A stretch of 30,668 nt of DNA from Dyella_A sp049445995 (GTDB lineage Bacteria; Pseudomonadota; Gammaproteobacteria; Xanthomonadales; Rhodanobacteraceae). Both the position numbers and the translations under genes were made by a program. The notes below the pieces were generated by a model. That model saw nothing but the letters and a program-made list of their open reading frames with translations. It made no database searches and had not been told where the DNA came from. Positions 27,301 to 30,668 of this stretch are shown here, piece by piece (the first letter of the stretch is position 1; every line of letters begins with the position of its first letter). The stretch spans positions 1 to 30,668 of the forward strand of contig NZ_JBMSDZ010000032.1 of the NCBI RefSeq assembly GCF_049445995.1. The letters are read 5' to 3'.

Positions 27301-29314
27301 CGACCGCGTAGGTGTCATCGCCGGCGCCGCCGATCAGTTGGTCGATGCCGCGGCCGCCGTCCAACTGGTCGTTGCCGGCACCGCCGACCAGGGTGTCGTT
27401 GCCGTCGTTGCCCTGCAGCATGTCATCGCCATCCAGGCCTTCGAGGCGGTTGGCGCCACTATTGCCGACCAGCTCGTTGTCGAGCGTATTGCCGGTGCCA
27501 TCGACCGAGGCCACTCCCGCCAGCTCCAATCGTTCGACGTTGGCCGACAGGGTGTAGCCCACCGTGCTCCGTATCGTGTCCCGGCCCTCGCTCGCCGCCT
27601 CGGTCACCGTGTCGCCGGCATCGTCCACGAGATAGATGTCGTCGCCGCTGCCACCGACCATCTGGTCCTGGCCCGTGCCGCCATCGAGTACGTCACCGTC
27701 GGCGCCGCCGCGCAGCACGTCGTTGTCCGCGCCGCCGGACAGGTGGTCGGCGCCATCGCCGCCATCCAGGGTATCCGCCCCCGCGCCGCCATCAAGCAGG
27801 TCGTCGCCCGCACCGCCGACGAGCTGGTCGTTGCCGCCTTCGCCGAAGAGCTGGTCGCCGCCTTCGCCGCCATCGACGATGTCGTCGCCCTCGCCCGCGC
27901 GGACGATGTCCTGCCCGTCCAGGCCATCGATGGTATTGCCCAGTGCGTTGCCGAAAATGGTGTCGTCGACCGACGTGCCCAACAACACCTGCGCATCGAT
28001 GTCCTGCGGGGAAAGCGACCACAGCGATCCCGTATCGATGGCCAGCGACGCCGTCGCCAGCCCCGTCGCTCCATCGAAGAACTGCTCGAAGCGAACCTCG
28101 TCGCCAGAGCTGCTCGCGAAACGGATGACCAGGGTGGTGCCGTCGCGACGCATGCGCACGTCGGTGACCGGCAATCCATCCAGGGCCAGGGTGTTCAGCC
28201 CCTGCAGGTCCGAGATCCGGTCCTTTCCGTCGCCACGGGCGAACACGTAGCGGTCCGCGTCCGCACCGCCATACAGGAGATCGTCGCCGGTCCCGCCCGT
28301 CAGGCTGTCGGTGCCGTCGCCGCCGCGGATCTCGTCGTCGCCGTCGCCACCGGCGAGCTGGTCGTCGCCGGCCTCGCCGGAAAGCCAGTCGCGGTCGGCG
28401 CCGCCATCGATCACGTCGTCGCCGTCGCCGCCGTACAACGCATCGAGGCCAGCGCCGCCGAGCAGATGGTCGTTGCCCGCCCCGCCCGTCAACGTGTCGT
28501 TGCCGTCGTCGCCGGCCAGCGTATCGACGCCATTGCCACCGTCGAGGAAATCGGCACCGGCCCCGCCGGACAGCACATCGTCGCCATCGCCTCCGGCAAG
28601 ACTGTCGTCGCCCAGGCCGCCCGAAAGCGTGTCGTTCCCGACGTAGCCCACGAGAGTGTCGTTGCCGTCGGTGCTCACCTGGACCAGAGCTTTCACGGCG
28701 TCGACGTCCCATACGGTGCCGTCGGCGAAGCGGATCGCATCCAGACGGAAGGCGCCTGCCGCATCGTCGCGGAAATACTGCTGCACGTAGACGCGATCGT
28801 CGCTGCCGCTGATCTGCAGCGACAGATCGTCCCCGATGCGGGTGGCCACCACGTCGGCCGCCCCGATCCCCGCCGCGAACTCGAGGCTGTCGATGCGGCC
28901 TGCGTCAGAATCGTTGTTGTAGATGGTGTCGCGGCCGTCGCCCCGTGCGAACACGTAGGTGTCGTTGCCGGCACCGCCCGTCAGGTAGTCGTTGCCCGTA
29001 CCGCCTTCGAGGCGATCGTCGCCGTTGTCGCCGGCCAGACGATCGTCGTCGGCACCGCCTTTCAGCACGTCGTTGCCAGAGCCGCCCGAAAGTACGTCTT
29101 CGCCCTCATCGCCGGAAAGCGTGTCGTTGCCGTCGTCGCCGCTGAGGCTGTCGGCACCGGCACCACCGGAGAGCGTATCGTTGCCGCCGCGACCCACCAG
29201 CCAGTCGTTGTCAGCGCTACCGGTTATGACGTCGTCGGTCTCGTAGCCGTAGATGTCGTCGTTACCGTTACCGGCGACGAGAACCATGGCCTTGACCGCC
29301 TCTCGATGTCCCAC
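24398..29314 (-). CDS. RTX calcium-binding repeat protein, main part (frame-shifted from its 5' part)
   Basis: Up to 1638 residues of acidic, Gly/Asp-rich sequence dominated by the RTX nonapeptide GGxGxDxLx, which binds calcium in parallel beta-rolls after secretion. Between the rolls lie two haemolysin-type calcium-binding related domains (YVFARGDG(R/K)D starts at about 28950 and 28250), five DxYxVDxxGDxVxE modules (about 27656-26270) and three GSDVIDN...HFLGGD...YVQP modules (about 26218-24805). The last 120 residues lack repeats and could hold the type I secretion signal. I find a single Cys. The ATG at 29314 is probably not a true start: coding continuity with the upstream frame at about 29300-29304 shows that translation should enter from there. 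Function could be adhesin, S-layer-like or enzyme scaffold. No secretion genes are nearby. Confidence 0.85.
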   Translation of the reverse strand: MGHREAVKAMVLVAGNGNDDIYGYETDDVITGSADNDWLVGRGGNDTLSGGAGADSLSGDDGNDTLSGDEGEDVLSGGSGNDVLKGGADDDRLAGDNGDDRLEGGTGNDYLTGGAGNDTYVFARGDGRDTIYNNDSDAGRIDSLEFAAGIGAADVVATRIGDDLSLQISGSDDRVYVQQYFRDDAAGAFRLDAIRFADGTVWDVDAVKALVQVSTDGNDTLVGYVGNDTLSGGLGDDSLAGGDGDDVLSGGAGADFLDGGNGVDTLAGDDGNDTLTGGAGNDHLLGGAGLDALYGGDGDDVIDGGADRDWLSGEAGDDQLAGGDGDDEIRGGDGTDSLTGGTGDDLLYGGADADRYVFARGDGKDRISDLQGLNTLALDGLPVTDVRMRRDGTTLVIRFASSSGDEVRFEQFFDGATGLATASLAIDTGSLWSLSPQDIDAQVLLGTSVDDTIFGNALGNTIDGLDGQDIVRAGEGDDIVDGGEGGDQLFGEGGNDQLVGGAGDDLLDGGAGADTLDGGDGADHLSGGADNDVLRGGADGDVLDGGTGQDQMVGGSGDDIYLVDDAGDTVTEAASEGRDTIRSTVGYTLSANVERLELAGVASVDGTGNTLDNELVGNSGANRLEGLDGDDMLQGNDGNDTLVGGAGNDQLDGGRGIDQLIGGAGDDTYAVDAEGDVIVELAGEGFDVVNASSSYALSEHIEKLVLVEGSDAWQGTGNSGDNTILGNTASNRLDGGAGADVLVGGLGDDTYVVDNVGDQVVEAACEGEDTVESSIDHVLGATLENLTLLGTTNLDGTGNDQDNVLVGNAGNNRLEGGQGADSLYGGLGDDYFIEESSDDWVYENADEGLDTVERRYETNLVLKDNVENLILADGVATGNGNDLDNRVTGNAGDNSLGGWDGDDTLQGLDGNDALFGGNGSDTLVGGAGDDYLDGGTGVDHLEGGAGSDNYIVDDSHDTVVETANAGTDQVQASASYVLSAHVENLFLTGSADIDGTGNDLDNYLAGNGGANRIDGGGGDDTMVAGGGDDLLIGGTGDDKYVFDASSGSDVIDNADGGFDGVFFTGGITRERISFGRDGDDLLIFVDAGTTPAVRVTNHFLGGDAAIDYVQPDGGNYLTTAQINQIVAGGGSGGQYDQVIEGTAAGEQLVGSAGKDLIKGLAGDDQLFGLAGDDTLQGGDGDDYLAGGDGSGTGSGADRLEGGAGNDTLSGEDGINTLIGGMGDDSYVYGGGQDTIDNTEGGYDGVFFNDGITASQLVFSRDGDDLVITVDGDASRTVRVTHHFLGGDYAIDYVQPASGSMLDTAAINALVGGGSGGPGTPGEPGNDSDYTTIVDGTAAGEQLLGTNGRDLIHGLGGDDTLFGFGGDDKFVGGDGDDYLSGGNGSFSGSGNDILIGGAGVDTLVGEDGNDLLLGGAGDDKYVWQAGSGSDVIDNTGGGTDWLFFNGVDRTRLSFHQSGDDLIILVDGDTAQQVRVQNHFLGGDLAISYVQPSDGYAIPAANFADLLTPLPAQFASTATPMSLMAGESVAPMETLDAMSWTNSHLARFSSIDGHRQRRAGQGARASGQLMIDEMPESTSMAREGAIGMGLQAQQLIEAMSRFHPASAETTMLHQDADWPGAMLVTNSAHPLRELPKVAML
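24805..26218 (-). repeat. Three-copy RTX C-terminal module
   Basis: Three consecutive modules of about 185-198 codons share a Y(K/V)-GSDVIDN start, a GGxDxxFFxxGI(T) strand, SGDDLIILVDGDT-like and VRVxxHFLGGDxAIDYVQP blocks, and a following RTX roll. The HFLGGD and YVQP blocks are nearly identical between copies, at about 24840, 25434 and 25990. This suggests recent internal duplication or concerted evolution. Confidence 0.8.
26270..27656 (-). repeat. Five-copy VD/GTGN RTX module
   Basis: Five modules of roughly 85-95 codons. Each begins with a GG(S/A/L)GDDxYxVD-like block, then GDxVxExxxEGxDTVxSSxxYxL, a hydrophobic LExLxLxG strand, a GTGNxxDNxLxGNxxxNxLxG block, and a variable number of nonapeptides. 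The fourth copy is the most diverged (YFIEESSDDW instead of YVVDNVGDQ). Confidence 0.8.
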
Positions 29315-30414
29315 ACCGTTCCGTCGGCGAAACGGATTTCTTCCAGCCGATAATCGCTGTAGCCGTCGTTGCGGAAGTAGTACTGGATATCGACGCGGTC
29401 TTCGGCACCGAGGACCTGCAGGCAGAGATCATCGCCGCTGCGCCAGACCTTCAGGTCCGATGGTGCAATCCCCGTCGCCATCTGCAGAACATCTTTGCGT
29501 CCCGCTACGTTGTCGTAGTTGTTGATGGTGTCATGTCCCGACTTACGACCAAACGCGTAGATATCGTTGCCGGCGTTTCCCGCCATATAGTCGTTGCCGG
29601 CACCACCATCCAGTCGATCGTCACCATCCCCGCCTTGCAACGAATCGTTACCCTCGCCACCATGCAGTACATCTCGGCCCGCGCCGCCCATCAGTGAGTC
29701 GTTTCCTTCGTCGCCGAAATGTTCGTCGTCGCCATCGCCGCCGCTGAGATTGTCCGAACCAAGGCCGCCATAAAGTCGATCGTTACCCTGACCACCATCG
29801 AGCGTATCTGCGCCGTCACCCCCGCTCAGGATATCGTTGCCTGCATCACCACTCAGCACGTCGCTACCCATACCGCCCAATAGGGTATCGTCTCCTCCAC
29901 CGCCCCTAAGTGCCTCGCGGTCGGTTGAAAGCGTGCCTCGACTAACCAGCACATCGCCGGACGTTGTACCCACGGTCTCCGCGCTTCCTCCGACGACAGC
30001 CGTGCCCAGAAAAATTCCTGCTGCGGCAAGCCTGTCGCGTAACACCGGATCACCCTGTGCATCAGTCAACCAGGACCGCAACGAATTCTGTCCTTCCGTC
30101 CAACCACCTTCGACGAAGACCTGCCCCTTGAACTTGAGCAACTCAGCGAGATCGACCAAGGCAGCTTCAGGATTACTTGTGTGCTTGGCAGCCAACGCCT
30201 CGTTCAATCGCCCAAAGTTCAGCGCCATGGTCGAGGTACCGTTCGCCCACCCGAAGTCAATCAACTCCAGGTAGCCCTTGAGCCTAGTCTGGACACTCAG
30301 GGACGCATAGACGCCTTCAAAGAACGTGTTGTAGATGTTTAGATAGTTACTGACACTGGTGCTGCCCCACCAGATATCCGTGATGGGCTCACTGCCCAGC
30401 AGAGCTTCCACCAC
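29224..30414 (-). CDS. RTX protein 5' part, partial
   Basis: 396 codons from a GTG at 30414. The protein-like frame continues upstream to 30597 with 61 further codons (including GELTESGIELHGGG and LRPGEVLPWPEPISLD) but no ATG, GTG or TTG, and meets an in-frame TGA at 30598-30600. Seen: a non-repeat domain of about 170 residues (ITDIWWGSTSVSNYLNIYNTFFEG and a helical continuation) of a kind found before RTX rolls in large haemolysin/FrpC-like proteins. Nonapeptide repeats and one calcium-binding related domain ending RFADGTVWDIE follow. After WDIE the frame runs into an Arg/Thr-rich tail that is not RTX. The expected continuation AVKAMVLVAGNGND is in the frame of the downstream part. The 5' kilobase has more A/T and different codon choice than the rest. 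Confidence 0.72.
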   Translation of the reverse strand: MVEALLGSEPITDIWWGSTSVSNYLNIYNTFFEGVYASLSVQTRLKGYLELIDFGWANGTSTMALNFGRLNEALAAKHTSNPEAALVDLAELLKFKGQVFVEGGWTEGQNSLRSWLTDAQGDPVLRDRLAAAGIFLGTAVVGGSAETVGTTSGDVLVSRGTLSTDREALRGGGGDDTLLGGMGSDVLSGDAGNDILSGGDGADTLDGGQGNDRLYGGLGSDNLSGGDGDDEHFGDEGNDSLMGGAGRDVLHGGEGNDSLQGGDGDDRLDGGAGNDYMAGNAGNDIYAFGRKSGHDTINNYDNVAGRKDVLQMATGIAPSDLKVWRSGDDLCLQVLGAEDRVDIQYYFRNDGYSDYRLEEIRFADGTVWDIERRSRPWFSSPVTVTTTSTATRPTTS

Positions 30415-30668
30415 GCGAATCTTGAGCGTGGTTTCAGCGTCGAGAGAGATAGGTTCTGGCCACGGAAGAACTTCACCGGGCCGCAGAGATATGACATTGC
30501 TTGAATTGGGGTCATATACTCCACCACCGCCATGAAGCTCAATACCTGATTCCGTGAGCTCGCCCGGTCGGATCCATGCTGCGCTTGGGTTCCGCCCTCA
30601 TGCCGGGTTCACCCTATGGGTGAAGATGCTGTTTCGACATTCCGCGCACTTCGCGTCGCGCATTTAGC

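Noticed and set aside
29300..29304. Programmed ribosomal frameshifting in the RTX gene
   Set aside because: No slippery heptamer or downstream pseudoknot is apparent. A simple AG duplication explains the break.
24434..29353. An open frame of over 1600 codons on the plus strand across the RTX gene
   Set aside because: It is the antisense of the Gly/Asp-rich repeats. Its Val/Ala/Asp-rich sequence has no domain and no ribosome site, whereas the minus strand shows canonical RTX motifs.
24800..29900. Regular short repeats resembling a CRISPR array
   Set aside because: The periodicity is that of RTX nonapeptide codons. There are no constant repeats with unique spacers and no cas genes.
30339..30542. 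A 67-codon minus-strand frame starting MSFMAVVEYM
   Set aside because: It overlaps the RTX frame in another phase. The RTX phase reads sensible protein (LRPGEVLPWPEPISLD) over the same bases.

Overview
The window looks like chromosomal DNA of a high-GC gammaproteobacterium of the Xanthomonadales, most likely the Rhodanobacteraceae (Rhodanobacter/Dyella/Luteibacter type). This rests on the tonB-exbB-exbD1-exbD2 order, the uniform high-GC codon use, the DUF885 and S9 peptidases with signal peptides, and a REP-type GTAGGAGCGC repeat. The genus is an inference from gene order, not from a marker gene.

Layout. Positions 1-120 hold the edge of an insertion sequence: the first codons of a probable transposase on the minus strand, plus two tandem 24-bp terminal repeats. 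Positions 220-3995 are the TonB energy-transduction block: a secreted TPR protein, TonB with a pure CCG tract, ExbB and two ExbD paralogues, closed by a strong terminator. Positions 4109-5587 (minus) carry pdxJ and an Sfp-type phosphopantetheinyl transferase. Positions 5675-15613 form what I read as an acetate/carboxylate utilisation locus: a giant hybrid kinase with a sodium/solute-symporter-like sensor (CrbS type), its LuxR-type response regulator (CrbR type), acetyl-CoA synthetase, a divergent MHS-family transporter with an unusual periplasmic insert, and a DcaP-like porin. A REP doublet lies between acs and the regulator gene, and a perfect 10+3+10 palindrome lies in the acs/transporter divergent region.

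Positions 15906-24067 are mostly housekeeping or exported enzymes: a PA0069-type radical SAM protein, an S9 prolyl-oligopeptidase-family enzyme, fructose-1,6-bisphosphatase, an exported protein with an EreA/ChaN/Tiki-like motif, and a DUF885 putative metallopeptidase. Two scars interrupt this stretch. One is a 170-bp MITE-like inverted-repeat element flanked by 9-bp direct repeats. The other is a remnant made of a GST C-terminus next to a WYL-regulator C-terminus.

Positions 24398-30597 (minus) hold a very large RTX calcium-binding repeat protein gene. It is broken in two ways. A two-base duplication (GAG to GAGAG) at about 29300-29304 shifts the frame, and the 5' end reads in frame back to a stop at 30598-30600 without an ATG. 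The 5' kilobase is also visibly more AT-rich. No type I secretion genes are in the window. The locus is therefore either a decaying RTX gene or a repeat cassette at the edge of a larger rearranged RTX region. The most interesting items are the CrbSR-acs architecture with its palindrome, the RTX frameshift and truncation, and the MITE-like element whose direct repeat contains a stop codon.
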